Origin: Chryseobacterium suipulveris
Lineage (GTDB): Bacteria > Bacteroidota > Bacteroidia > Flavobacteriales > Weeksellaceae
Reading direction: 5' to 3'
Assembly (NCBI RefSeq): GCF_022811685.1
Contig: NZ_CP094532.1
Coordinates: 645,501 to 709,500, forward strand
DNA length: 64,000 nucleotides
Shown: in pieces, positions 26,041-34,318 of the stretch
Layout of the letters: each line of letters starts with the position of its first letter
Position numbering within the stretch: position 1 is the first letter of the stretch
The notes under the pieces: model-generated
Told to the model about the DNA's origin: nothing
Databases searched by the model: none
The model's input: the letters and a program-made list of their open reading frames with translations, nothing else
Translations under genes and position numbers: made by a program

Positions 26041-26260
26041 TATGTTTTCAGTACTGTTCTCAAGGTTAGTTTAATGATTTCTCAAAAAAGAAATAATGCA
26101 AAGTCTTACCTGAAAAACTATCTGTTTTAGAAAGCAAAGGTTGCGGATAAATCCGCGATTAAGCGACCTCTTCATCAATCCGCCGTTGGCGGACAAAACT
26201 TTGCCACCTTAACTAAAGCGCAACGTAACTTAATTCTTTGCGTGAAAATCGTTGAGTCTG

Positions 26261-26290
26261 AAACCGCGGACGATTTGTTCGCGGTTTTCT
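26261..26290. terminator. Duplicated terminator hairpin
   Basis: Exact second copy of the hairpin at 26011, 250 bp away and 8 bp before the GNAT stop codon. The intervening segment holds the palindrome TCCGCCGTTGGCGGA (26179-26193) and GCGGATAAATCCGC, and looks like an insertion between two copies. Confidence 0.75.
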
Positions 26291-26297
26291 TTTGTGA

Positions 26298-26804
26298 TTA
26301 ATGCAAAAGTTTCTCAAACGCTTTCCTTACTCCGCCCGAAAGAAAAACCTCGCCGCAATAAGTGTAACCAAGTTTCTCCAATATATGAAGCATCGCTCCG
26401 TTATCGAAATTGGTATCGACTTTAATACTGTAAATCTGATTTTCTTTTGCGAAATCTTCAATCTTCTCAAAAAAAACTTTCACCAAACCTTTGCCATGAA
26501 ACTTTTCATTGACCGCAACTCGGTGAACCACAACGAAATCCCCGTCAGAAAGCCATTTTCCTTTAATGTCATCATAAGCAGGTTCATCATTTAGGATTAA
26601 TGCGCCATAAACTGCAATTTCATTTTCAGAAACAAGCACGAATCCATGGTTTTTCTCGATGTCAGTTTTTACGGTATCGGGATTCGGATAGCCGTTTTGC
26701 CATTGTTGGGAACCGTCTAGTCTGCGTCGTTCAATCGCCTGCTGAAGGATATCCCAGATTTGGTCGGCGTCTTCGGGTGTTGCTTTTCTGAACTCAAATT
26801 GCAT
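26298..26804 (-). CDS. GNAT family N-acetyltransferase
   Basis: A 168-residue acetyltransferase. The fold starts with EFRKATPEDADQIWDIL; the acetyl-CoA loop is VNEKFHGKGLVKVFFEKI (a variant of the Q/RxxGxG/A motif); DNGAMLHILEKLGYTYCGEV is the final strand-helix pair. The substrate cannot be predicted. A diverged remnant of the first 27 codons of a very similar gene occurs at 31414-31497 next to the amylase gene, so an ancestral amylase-GNAT junction has been duplicated around the efflux operon. Confidence 0.87.
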   Translation of the reverse strand: MQFEFRKATPEDADQIWDILQQAIERRRLDGSQQWQNGYPNPDTVKTDIEKNHGFVLVSENEIAVYGALILNDEPAYDDIKGKWLSDGDFVVVHRVAVNEKFHGKGLVKVFFEKIEDFAKENQIYSIKVDTNFDNGAMLHILEKLGYTYCGEVFLSGGVRKAFEKLLH

Positions 26805-26855
26805 AAAGTTGCTTTTCTGTAAAAATAGAAATTTGTATTCAATTTTTTATAAAAA

Positions 26856-26888
26856 AACCTTGTCAAGGTTCTGAACTCTGACAAGGTT
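26856..26888 (-). terminator. Terminator hairpin, AACCTTGTCA type
   Basis: AACCTTGTCA / TGACAAGGTT, 13-nt loop, with seven T on the minus strand. It would terminate transcription arriving from the Crp-type regulator gene. Confidence 0.7.
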
Positions 26889-26919
26889 GATTACGTTTGT
26901 GAAAGTTTTTTTATTTCAC

Positions 26920-26952
26920 AATCCTTCAAGGATTTGGAATCCTTGAAGGATT
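26920..26952. repeat. Perfect palindrome, AATCCTTCAAGGATT arms
   Basis: Two 15-bp arms (AATCCTTCAAGGATT and its complement AATCCTTGAAGGATT) with a 3-nt loop. A shorter relative (AACCTTCAAGG/CCTTGAAGGTT) is at 31385-31415, at the other edge of the efflux cassette. Confidence 0.8.
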
Positions 26953-26954
26953 AA

Positions 26955-27023
26955 TAGTTACTCAGGGATCCAAACACTCAAATTTTCTACAGATGAAGTT
27001 GGCGATGAAATCGTTTCTTTTCC
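26955..27023 (-). pseudogene. Remnant of an alpha-amylase 3' end
   Basis: Minus-strand codons directly after the Crp-type gene read ...T S S V E N L S V W I P E stop. The intact amylase at 31677 ends ...C P A G N V S V W I P E stop. Seven of the last eight residues agree, and the DNA agrees (GAGTGTTTGGATCCCTGAGT versus GAGTGTGTGGATTCCGGAAT). No upstream part of the gene is present. Confidence 0.65.
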
Positions 27024-27584
27024 TTACACTTCGCTTCGGATTCGGCTGAGGGTTTCCTGCGAAATTCCGAGGTAAGTTGCAATCATTCCGAGCGGTGCAC
27101 GCAGAATAATTCCTGGATTTTCATCGAGAAGATTTTTATACTTCTCTTTTGCCGTCATATATTGTAAAGATGAAATTCGAAGCGACATCTGCATCATCAG
27201 ATTTCCCAATACATACCTGCTGAAATTGGCGGCAGTGAGTGAAACATTGCACAATTCTTCCAATTTGCGGTAACTGCAATAGGTAATCACGCTTTCTTCA
27301 ATAGTTTCCATATTGTAGCGTGTTGCTGAATCTTTAAATATGGTATCAATATTGGCGAAAATCTTTCCTTCAGTGAAAAAATTGGTGGTGATGTCCTTGC
27401 CGTTTTCGTAGTAGAACATTCTTGCCAAACCTTCGTCCACAAAATAAACATTGCGGTTATACTGATCCTGTGTGCTGATGATTTCATTTTTCTGGAAAGT
27501 CCGCGTGGTTACTTCATTTTCAAAAAAGTAGCGGATTTCATCATCTATCCTGATGTGCTGTGCAAGTGTATCAATCAGTTTCAC
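27024..27584 (-). CDS. Crp/Fnr family transcriptional regulator
   Basis: 186 residues. Residues about 15-110 form a cyclic-nucleotide-binding-type beta-roll (FEKNEIISTQDQYNRNVYFVDEGLARMFYYENGKDITTNFFTEG). The C-terminus has a short helix-turn-helix, LGMIATYLGISQETLSRIRSEV, typical of flavobacterial members that lack an FeS cluster. It lies behind the efflux operon, from which it is separated by a terminator, and a near-perfect Fnr/Crp-type palindrome (31353-31368) stands upstream of that operon. The natural inference is that this protein controls the operon; ligand unknown. Confidence 0.9.
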   Translation of the reverse strand: MKLIDTLAQHIRIDDEIRYFFENEVTTRTFQKNEIISTQDQYNRNVYFVDEGLARMFYYENGKDITTNFFTEGKIFANIDTIFKDSATRYNMETIEESVITYCSYRKLEELCNVSLTAANFSRYVLGNLMMQMSLRISSLQYMTAKEKYKNLLDENPGIILRAPLGMIATYLGISQETLSRIRSEV

Positions 27585-27610
27585 AAATAAGCTTTCAACA
27601 AAAATAAAAA

Positions 27611-27646
27611 TAAAAAGGGAATGTCCCCGAAAAAAGAGACATTCCC
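27611..27646 (-). terminator. Terminator of the efflux operon
   Basis: On the minus strand GGGAATGTC / GACATTCCC, 9-bp stem with a 12-nt loop and five T. It lies between the permease stop and the start of the Crp-type regulator. Confidence 0.85.
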
Positions 27647-27671
27647 AACAAACAAACTATTAATGAAAACC

Positions 27672-28880
27672 TTATTCTGTTTCGGACAACAATTCTTCAT
27701 CTTCATAATTTTCATCAAGATTATATTTTTTGAACAGTGTATTGATTTTAATTTTCAATGCAATCCATCCCAAAATAAAATAAATCCACGCTAAAATAAA
27801 AAGATGTACAAAATATTTCTTGGTCAGATAATCTGAACCGCGTTCCACCATCATTATTTTTAGAGCTTCGAGATATGGCGTAAGCGGAATTATTGAATTA
27901 AAATACTGTATAAACTGTGGCATTGCAGAAGAAGGCCAGGTAAATCCACTGATGATAAACGCGGGCGATGCAATAACCATCAGATACTGTGTTGCTTTCA
28001 GGGCGTTAGGAACTAAGATGCTGAAAAGCACACCCAAATTGGTAGAAGCGATGACAAACACGGCGGTGAGCAGAAAAAAATTGGCCACATTTACCGGTGC
28101 GGGAATCTTGAAATACAAACTGCAGAGGTAAAAAAACAGAATATTGAAATTCGCAAAAATCCAAACCGGAAGACATTTTATTGCCATTACCAACACGGCG
28201 TATTTATGCTTGCCTGCAAAATCACGTGCAAAACTGTCCCGTTTGAATTCCTCTGCAAAAGTTACCGCCATTGCCATAAGAATAACCTGTTGCAAAACTA
28301 CCGCCATCATCGCCGGCCACATGAAAATCAAATAATTGCTTGTGGTGTTGAAAAGCGTGATATAATTGGCTTTGAATGGTTCGTACTGCGTTTTCGCAAT
28401 CTCGGCATTCATTCCTTTTTTTTGCAAAGCTTTGATTTCAACACCCGCCGAAAAAGTTCCTAAAATCTGCTGTACCGCTTTCGATGCGAAATTAGCGGTC
28501 AATACATTGGAAGTATTGATATATATATTGATTTCAGGATATTTCTTCTGAAGCATCTGCGCCTCAAAACGTTCGGGAATAACCACAACTGCGGCTGCTT
28601 CAGTTTTGATGACTTCGTCTTTCAGTTGCGGCGGTTCATCAATGTAGTTCAGTACTTTTATCGTGTGGTTGTCTTCAAACATTTGCACTACCTGTTCGGA
28701 AAGCGGTGTTTTATCGTGGTTAATAACAATGACAGGTATATTTTCCACTTTCCCTTTCTGATAGGTAAATCCGATGAGCAAAGCGTAAAACGCAGGCGCC
28801 AGAAAAAACACCGAAAGCATCGTTTTATTGGTGAAAAACAAGCGGAACTCCCTTTTGAGTAAATATCGTAACTGTTTCAT
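27672..28880 (-). CDS. ABC-2 type transporter permease
   Basis: A 402-residue membrane protein of the YhhJ/YbhR-type ABC-2 permease family: one N-terminal helix (SVFFLAPAFYALLIGFTY), a periplasmic domain of about 140 residues (PVIVINHDKTPLSEQVVQMF ...), then five C-terminal helices with FIISGFTWPSSAMPQF as a family hallmark. It would export a drug-like or lipid substrate through HlyD and TolC. It follows HlyD by 21 bp. Only one permease is present, and no ATP-binding subunit is encoded in the operon, so a partner ATPase must be elsewhere or the family works without one in this group. Confidence 0.88.
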   Translation of the reverse strand: MKQLRYLLKREFRLFFTNKTMLSVFFLAPAFYALLIGFTYQKGKVENIPVIVINHDKTPLSEQVVQMFEDNHTIKVLNYIDEPPQLKDEVIKTEAAAVVVIPERFEAQMLQKKYPEINIYINTSNVLTANFASKAVQQILGTFSAGVEIKALQKKGMNAEIAKTQYEPFKANYITLFNTTSNYLIFMWPAMMAVVLQQVILMAMAVTFAEEFKRDSFARDFAGKHKYAVLVMAIKCLPVWIFANFNILFFYLCSLYFKIPAPVNVANFFLLTAVFVIASTNLGVLFSILVPNALKATQYLMVIASPAFIISGFTWPSSAMPQFIQYFNSIIPLTPYLEALKIMMVERGSDYLTKKYFVHLFILAWIYFILGWIALKIKINTLFKKYNLDENYEDEELLSETE

Positions 28881-28901
28881 TTTAAAAGAATTAAAAGGAA
28901 G

Positions 28902-29861
28902 TTATTTCAAAATCACATTCGAGTTCACCAGAAGATTTCCTAACTGATTCCGATGTTCAGGAATGACCTTGATTTCGTACACCGCATCTTCAGGATTATA
29001 GTCAGGGAAAGCGGTGGTGATATCTGCATATTTTGCCAGCTGTTTTATAGAAACAATGCGCCCCGAAATTTCTTTCTTGTTATAATTCACCAGCATTTTT
29101 ACATTTCCTCCTTTTTGATAGTGGGAAATTTTACTTTCAGGAACTGTAAATCTAAAATACACCGTATCAGGAATATAACCGGAAAACAGAGCGAAACCTG
29201 CTGTTGCGAGTTCGCCTTTGTTCAAAGAAATCGTTTCAATTTCCATATCGTTGGTCGCGATAATGTACCTTTCTGAATAAGCAACATTGGCTTCCTGAAG
29301 TGCTCCCATTGCCTGATTTGCCTGTCCTTCTGCCATTTCTATTTTCTCGAAACGCGTTCCGGTTTGTACATCGTGCAGTTCAGCATTTGCTGCATCCAAC
29401 TGTGCTTTTGCGCCTTGAAATTTTGCAAAAGCTTCATCATAATTTTGTGGTGAAAGCAAACTGTCGCGGTACATATTTCTGGCTCTATTATATGCTTTCT
29501 GCGCATACTGAAACTGCTCCTGCAAACCTTTCTGTTTGGCTTTCAACTGACGCACTTGGTCGGCTGTGGCACCATTTCTTGCCATTTGTGCCTGTGCTCT
29601 TGCTGCGGAAGTTGCTCCTTTTGCCTGTGCAATTTTTGCAGAAACTTCGGGCACATCGAGTTTTGCAAGGGTGTCGCCTGCTTTTACAGTCTGCCCTTCC
29701 TCTACATAAATTTCAAGAATTCTTCCCGTAACTTTTGGCGAAAATGTCACCAGTTCTTTCCGGGTTTTACCTTCTATGGCGCGTTCCGCAGGTTGCTGGT
29801 TACAATTGATTAATGTAAAAAGCGTAATAAGTGACAGTATTTTATTTACTTTAGATTTCAT
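28902..29861 (-). CDS. HlyD/MFP-family periplasmic adaptor lipoprotein
   Basis: A 319-residue membrane-fusion protein that bridges an inner-membrane pump and TolC. The N-terminus is a lipoprotein signal with LINC, Cys20. The lipoyl-like half-motif SPKVTGRILEIYVEEGQTVKAGDTLAKLDV is at about residues 44-73; residues 75-190 form the alpha-helical hairpin (SAARAQAQMARNG, LKAKQKGLQEQFQYAQKAY). The beta-barrel follows, with VKMLVNYNKKEISGRIVSI. It lies 25 bp downstream of the TolC gene and 21 bp upstream of the permease. Confidence 0.9.
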   Translation of the reverse strand: MKSKVNKILSLITLFTLINCNQQPAERAIEGKTRKELVTFSPKVTGRILEIYVEEGQTVKAGDTLAKLDVPEVSAKIAQAKGATSAARAQAQMARNGATADQVRQLKAKQKGLQEQFQYAQKAYNRARNMYRDSLLSPQNYDEAFAKFQGAKAQLDAANAELHDVQTGTRFEKIEMAEGQANQAMGALQEANVAYSERYIIATNDMEIETISLNKGELATAGFALFSGYIPDTVYFRFTVPESKISHYQKGGNVKMLVNYNKKEISGRIVSIKQLAKYADITTAFPDYNPEDAVYEIKVIPEHRNQLGNLLVNSNVILK

Positions 29862-29886
29862 ATCTTGTTTGTTTGTTTTTGAATTA

Positions 29887-31293
29887 TTAAAGATTTTCAG
29901 GATTCAGATTTTGGGTAGATTTCATAAGTTCGATTGCTGCTCTTCTTTGGTTAAAAATCGCGGTCTGCAGCTCCAGTTCTGCATTTTGCAAATCGTTTTC
30001 TGCATCTATAAGTGCTGATGATGTTTTGGTTCCGTATCTAAATTCTTTTTCTACCTGCTCCAAGCCTTTGGCAGCAATCTGTTTTGCTTTCTCTTTCAAT
30101 TTGATTTGAGCATTGGCGATATTGTAATTGGTTTGGTTGTTGGCGAGATTCAGGTTGAGTTTTTTGATGGCGTCTTTTTGTTTGCTTTCAAGAATCTGCT
30201 TTTCGATTTTTGCTTTTTCTACGGCGTGCTTTCCTTCATTTCCGTCAAAAACATCCCACTTGAATCCAATTCCTGCCTGAAAAATTGGAAATACACTGAT
30301 TCCTTTTGGGTTAATGTCTAGCTTTCTTCCAGTCCCAGGAAAAATTTCGTTTGAAGTCGTAATATGATTATTATAAAGTCCGAAATACGACAATGAAGTC
30401 TGTGCCTGAACTTTAGGAATCCACCATCTTTCTTCCGCTTTGATTTTGAAATAAGTGGCGTTAATTCCGTGCTGAAGGGCAATTACTTCTGCCCTGTTTT
30501 GTACGGTTTCATTCAGGACTTCGTAGTTTATAGGAGTTAAATTCGGGTGGATTTGTGCAATAAGTTCCTGCTCGATTCCTGTCAATAGGTAAATTTGGGT
30601 GATTAAAAGTTCTTTCTTGCCTTCGTATTCCACCATTTTTGAATCTAAAGTTGCTTGTGCCAATTCAATTTTTTTGTGGTCATAAGGAGTGATGAGACCG
30701 TAACCTAATGCTTTGTCCGCGGTTTTCTTATTGATTTCAAGACGTTTTTTAGATTCGTCGAGCACTTTTTTGGATTCGTAAACCAGCGCTAATTGATCAT
30801 ACGCTTTTGAGATTTCTGTAATGACCTCATCTTTGGTTTTCTGTGTCAGCACCTCTTCTGATAAGCTTTTTTCACGGTTGGCTTCTTTCAGATATTTCAC
30901 TTTTCCGCCTGAATAAATCAGCATACTTGCTTCGGCTTTTGCCGCCGCTGAAATACCGGAAATATTAAAAGTATTATTCAACTGACCTTCAGGAAAAACA
31001 GCTCCAGGAAAAATTGGCGGAACCGACGGGATTTTGATTTCAGGAGATTGGATATGCGCCGAAGTATGCATATAACCTGTTTTTCCCGATACTTCGATTT
31101 TTGGCAGAAAAACATCTTTCAGTTTTTCGTCATCCAGTTTGGTGAATTTATTTTCTAAAATCTGCTGATTCAGGGTTTCATTGCTTAACAACGCGTTATT
31201 GATAAGCTCCTGAAGCGACGGTGCCTGCTGCGAATAAAACGAAATCGGCAGCGAAAAAACTGCACCGATCAATATATTGTGTAAGGTTTTCAT
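29887..31293 (-). CDS. TolC-family outer-membrane efflux protein
   Basis: A 468-residue outer-membrane channel. The start at 31293 gives MKTLHNILIGAVFSLPISFYSQ, a signal peptide; an ATG 87 bp upstream has no signal-like features. The two TolC repeats are visible as long helices: LQELINNALLSNETLNQQIL near the N-terminus and QKDAIKKLNLNLANNQTNYN, then QVEKEFRYGTKTSSALIDAENDLQNAEL near the C-terminus. It heads the operon TolC-HlyD-permease. A palindromic Fnr/Crp-like site lies 60 bp upstream of the start codon. Confidence 0.92.
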   Translation of the reverse strand: MKTLHNILIGAVFSLPISFYSQQAPSLQELINNALLSNETLNQQILENKFTKLDDEKLKDVFLPKIEVSGKTGYMHTSAHIQSPEIKIPSVPPIFPGAVFPEGQLNNTFNISGISAAAKAEASMLIYSGGKVKYLKEANREKSLSEEVLTQKTKDEVITEISKAYDQLALVYESKKVLDESKKRLEINKKTADKALGYGLITPYDHKKIELAQATLDSKMVEYEGKKELLITQIYLLTGIEQELIAQIHPNLTPINYEVLNETVQNRAEVIALQHGINATYFKIKAEERWWIPKVQAQTSLSYFGLYNNHITTSNEIFPGTGRKLDINPKGISVFPIFQAGIGFKWDVFDGNEGKHAVEKAKIEKQILESKQKDAIKKLNLNLANNQTNYNIANAQIKLKEKAKQIAAKGLEQVEKEFRYGTKTSSALIDAENDLQNAELELQTAIFNQRRAAIELMKSTQNLNPENL

Positions 31294-31352
31294 TTTCTGT
31301 TTTGTTTGCTTTTTTTGACGGTGCAAATTTCCGTCGGCAGAAAATGAATTCC

Positions 31353-31368
31353 TTTGATAAATGTCAAA
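31353..31368. promoter_or_regulatory. Fnr/Crp-type palindromic site upstream of the efflux operon
   Basis: TTTGATAAATGTCAAA. The inner TTGAT-AAAT-GTCAA differs from the Fnr consensus TTGAT-N4-ATCAA at one position. It is 60 bp upstream of the TolC start, and a Crp/Fnr-family regulator is encoded next to the same operon. Confidence 0.6.
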
Positions 31369-31384
31369 AAGAAAATTCAAAAAA

Positions 31385-31415
31385 AACCTTCAAGGTTTTC
31401 AAATCCTTGAAGGTT
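31385..31415 (-). terminator. Palindrome/terminator at the right edge of the efflux cassette
   Basis: AACCTTCAAGG / CCTTGAAGGTT with a 9-nt loop and eight T on the minus strand. It overlaps the stop of the GNAT remnant by 2 bp and is related to the palindrome at 26920-26952. Confidence 0.65.
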
Positions 31416-31497
31416 AAGGCTCAAACGAATGTTGCAGGATTTTCCAGATTTTATCTGCGTCTTCGGGTCGGGTTTTTCTGAATTTTAGCTCGTGCAT
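31414..31497 (-). pseudogene. 5' remnant of a GNAT acetyltransferase gene
   Basis: Minus-strand codons read M H E L K F R K T R P E D A D K I W K I L Q H S F E P stop, 27 codons. The intact GNAT gene at 26298 begins M Q F E F R K A T P E D A D Q I W D I L Q Q A I E R. The match is over 20 residues; the rest of the gene is missing. Confidence 0.75.
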
Positions 31498-31676
31498 TGT
31501 ACTCTCTTTTACGCAAAAATACTAATTATGACGTTTCCCTGGACAAGCGATTGCAGCGGAAATCCTTTTTGATGCATGGTTAAAGTGATGGACAAAAAGA
31601 TTGGAGCGGAAAGCGCGGTCCCGAAAAAAAGAGCAGGGATTGCAAAGATTTTTTTTCGGGATGGCCCCAAATGATA
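31498..31676. other. Spacer between GNAT remnant and amylase, repeat-like
   Basis: Non-coding. It contains the string TTGCAGCGGAAATCCTTTTT and an imperfect inverted repeat around CCCGAAAAAAAGAG...TTTTTTTTCGGGATGG. The style is that of a dispersed extragenic element, but no second copy is in this window. Confidence 0.4.
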
Positions 31677-33149
31677 TTATTCCGGAATCCACACACTCAC
31701 ATTTCCAGCGGGACACGTAAAATTTCCCCAACCGTTTTCATCAATCGTTATTTTGTGGTCGAACCTTCCGAGTAAGTCGTAGAAATTCTGTCCAGCGTAT
31801 GAAGTTCCCATTTCCATCGGTTTGTCGTACTGGTCTTTGTTGCTGATGACCACTGCGCAACCTTTATTGTAACCGTCGCCTTCGCGAGTCCAGCCGATGC
31901 AGTTGGCGTCTTCGAAATAGTCGCGCTGCAAACCGTAGGCATTTTCTTTTCTGGCTTTTAGAAGCTGTTCGATTCCGTCAACTTTATCAAGAAAAATCTC
32001 CTGATCGTTTCCTTCCTTATCTTTGTCCCAGTAATGAGCACCGTACAAATCTGGGTAGAAAACGCACGGATAACCGCTTTCCCGCAGAAGAATCAGCGCG
32101 TAAGCAATCGGCTTGAACCATTTCTCAACCGGAGCTTCGAGATCCTGAAGCGGTTGTGTGTCGTGATTATCGACCACGGTTACAGAATGTTCGGGATCGG
32201 CCAAAGTGAGCGTTTCGTCGAAAATAGTCCGAAGATCGTAATCCGCTCCCGATCTCGAGGCAACATGAAAATTCTGCTGAAGCGAAGAATCGAAAAGTGA
32301 CATCGTTCCCTCGGTTGCGGCAATGTATTCCTGAAGAAGGTTCAATTGTCCGGGTGCCCAATATTCGCCGACCGCAAAAAGGTTTTTGCCAGTATTGGTT
32401 CGAAGCAGCTGAAGCCATTCCTTGTAAAATTCTGGCGACTGGTGTTTTACCGCATCCAGACGAACTCCATCAAAACCAATCTGGTCGTGGTACCATTTTC
32501 CCCAATAATTCAGTTCTTCGCGAACGTGCGGATTTCTGTGTTCGATGTCGTTGTACATCAGGTAATCGTAGTTTCCTTTTTCGTCGGAAATCATTTCTTC
32601 CCAACCGTCGCCGTGGTCGTGGATGATCTGGAAAATTCCTTTGTCCTGACCTTCGGCGAAATCCACTCCCGAAAAACAGGTGAAATTCCATTCGAAATCA
32701 GAGTAGGTGTTTCCTCTTCCTGGAAAAGTGAATTTGGTGAAACTCTCGATTTCAAAAACGTCCGAGATATTGTGTTGGCGGTTGTTTTCATCAACTTTTA
32801 CCGCATTGAAACGTTCCTTTTCGTCGCCTCCTGCTTTGTGGTTGAGAACGATATCGGCAATGACGGCGATTTCTTTTTCCTTTAAAGTTTTAATGACTTC
32901 CAGGTAATCTTCCTTTGTGCCGTATTTCGTGGGAATGGTTCCCTTCTGGTCAAATTCGCCAAGGTCAAAAAGATCATAAGGATCGTAACCAACGGAATAA
33001 CCTCCACCTGCGCCTTTGTAAGCGGGCGGAAACCAAACTGCGCTGATTCCCAGTTCTTTAAGCCAATCCGATGAGTCTTTGATGTGATGGTAAAGTGAGC
33101 CGTTTCCCTCGGAATACCAGTGGAAACTTTGAAGTAATGTTGCATTCAT
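31677..33149 (-). CDS. Cytoplasmic alpha-amylase (GH13)
   Basis: A 490-residue GH13 enzyme that cleaves alpha-1,4-glucan. No signal peptide (MNATLLQSFHWYSEGNGSLY), so it acts in the cytoplasm. Catalytic motifs: VIADIVLNHKAGGDE (region I), FDGVRLDAVKHQ with the nucleophile Asp (II), LFAVGEYWAP with the acid/base Glu (III) and TVVDNHDTQP with the transition-state Asp (IV). It resembles bacterial AmyA/BLA-type enzymes of about 490 residues. The start at 33149 was preferred to one 18 bp upstream. A remnant of an equivalent gene's last codons lies at 26955-27023. Confidence 0.93.
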   Translation of the reverse strand: MNATLLQSFHWYSEGNGSLYHHIKDSSDWLKELGISAVWFPPAYKGAGGGYSVGYDPYDLFDLGEFDQKGTIPTKYGTKEDYLEVIKTLKEKEIAVIADIVLNHKAGGDEKERFNAVKVDENNRQHNISDVFEIESFTKFTFPGRGNTYSDFEWNFTCFSGVDFAEGQDKGIFQIIHDHGDGWEEMISDEKGNYDYLMYNDIEHRNPHVREELNYWGKWYHDQIGFDGVRLDAVKHQSPEFYKEWLQLLRTNTGKNLFAVGEYWAPGQLNLLQEYIAATEGTMSLFDSSLQQNFHVASRSGADYDLRTIFDETLTLADPEHSVTVVDNHDTQPLQDLEAPVEKWFKPIAYALILLRESGYPCVFYPDLYGAHYWDKDKEGNDQEIFLDKVDGIEQLLKARKENAYGLQRDYFEDANCIGWTREGDGYNKGCAVVISNKDQYDKPMEMGTSYAGQNFYDLLGRFDHKITIDENGWGNFTCPAGNVSVWIPE

Positions 33150-33191
33150 AATCTTATTTGTAGGCAAAAAAGCAAATATTGTCCCAATCTT

Positions 33192-34277
33192 CTATAAATC
33201 GAAATCAGGGAAAGGAATTGTCAGCTGTACCGAAATCTTCTTTTTCTCCATCGTGTTGAGGTTGGAAAGTGATAATCCCAATAATCTCACGGGTTTGTCA
33301 AACGGACGGAGTTCCCAAAGTTTTTGTGCGGTTTCGTAGAAATCCTGCGCGTTTTCGTAATACACTTCCTGGGTTTTGCTTCGGGTGAAAACGGAGAAAT
33401 CTCTGTACCTGATTTTCAGGGTTAATGATTTTCCCTTTATTTCTTTTCTGCTCAACCGGGATTCCAAATCTTCACTGATCTCTTTCAACTGTTTGAAAAC
33501 AGCTTCCTCATCCAAAAGATTCTCGAAATAGGTTTCCTCCACGGCGACACTTTTCTGGATTCGGTGGGGTTTCACCTCACTTTTGTGAATCCCACGGACA
33601 ACATTATAATAATACGTTCCCGATTTTCCGAAAAGTCCGACCAGCTGTTCCAAAGTTTTCTGCTTCAGATCGCGGCCATTGAAAATATGGAGTTCATGCA
33701 TTCTGTTGGCGGTAACTTTTCCGATACCGTAGAATTTTTCAATAGGCAGTTCCTCCATAAATTCCAGGATTTGGGTGGGATGGATGGTTTTTTGTCCGTT
33801 GGGTTTGTTGTAATCGGACGCGACTTTTGCCAAAAACTTATTCACGGAAATCCCTGCAGAAGCAGTGAGTCCAGTTTCTTCAAGAATTCGTTTGCGGATT
33901 TCGCGGGCGATTTGGTTTGCCGACTCGATGTTCTTTTTGTTTTCGGTAACGTCGAGATAAGCTTCGTCCAAAGAGAGTGGTTCCACCAAATCGGTGTATT
34001 CGTAGAAAATATTACGGATCTGCTGCGAGATTTCCTTATACCGTTGAAATCGGGGTTTTACCACAATCAAATGCGGACATTTTTCCAACGCCATTCTTCC
34101 AGGCATTGCCGACCAGATTCCAAACTTCCTTGCCTCATAACTTGCGGCCGCAACTACGCCGTATTTTCCGCCACCTACACAAACAGGTTTCCCACGAAGT
34201 TCGGGATTGTCGTGCTGCTCCACGGAAGCATAAAATGCGTCCATATCGATGTGGATGATTTTGCGTTGCGGTTGCAT
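33192..34277 (-). CDS. dinB: DNA polymerase IV (Y-family)
   Basis: A 361-residue translesion polymerase. Catalytic segments: IIHIDMDAFYASVEQHD at the N-terminus, VVAAASYEARKFGIWSAMPG, and PLSLDEAYLDVTENK with the Asp-Glu pair. The helix-hairpin-helix part is IEKFYGIGKVTANRMHELHI. The little-finger domain follows, with SLTLKIRYRDFSVFTRSK. No clear C-terminal clamp-binding QLxLF is seen, but VQLTIPFPDFDL is a plausible variant. It lies 41 bp downstream of the ATPase gene. Confidence 0.94.
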   Translation of the reverse strand: MQPQRKIIHIDMDAFYASVEQHDNPELRGKPVCVGGGKYGVVAAASYEARKFGIWSAMPGRMALEKCPHLIVVKPRFQRYKEISQQIRNIFYEYTDLVEPLSLDEAYLDVTENKKNIESANQIAREIRKRILEETGLTASAGISVNKFLAKVASDYNKPNGQKTIHPTQILEFMEELPIEKFYGIGKVTANRMHELHIFNGRDLKQKTLEQLVGLFGKSGTYYYNVVRGIHKSEVKPHRIQKSVAVEETYFENLLDEEAVFKQLKEISEDLESRLSRKEIKGKSLTLKIRYRDFSVFTRSKTQEVYYENAQDFYETAQKLWELRPFDKPVRLLGLSLSNLNTMEKKKISVQLTIPFPDFDL

Positions 34278-34318
34278 AACACAAAATTAGGACAAAGAAA
34301 CGGTTTTGTCAAAAGGTG

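Noticed and set aside
32346..32885. Plus-strand open frame opposite the amylase gene
   Set aside because: Antisense shadow of a clear GH13 enzyme.
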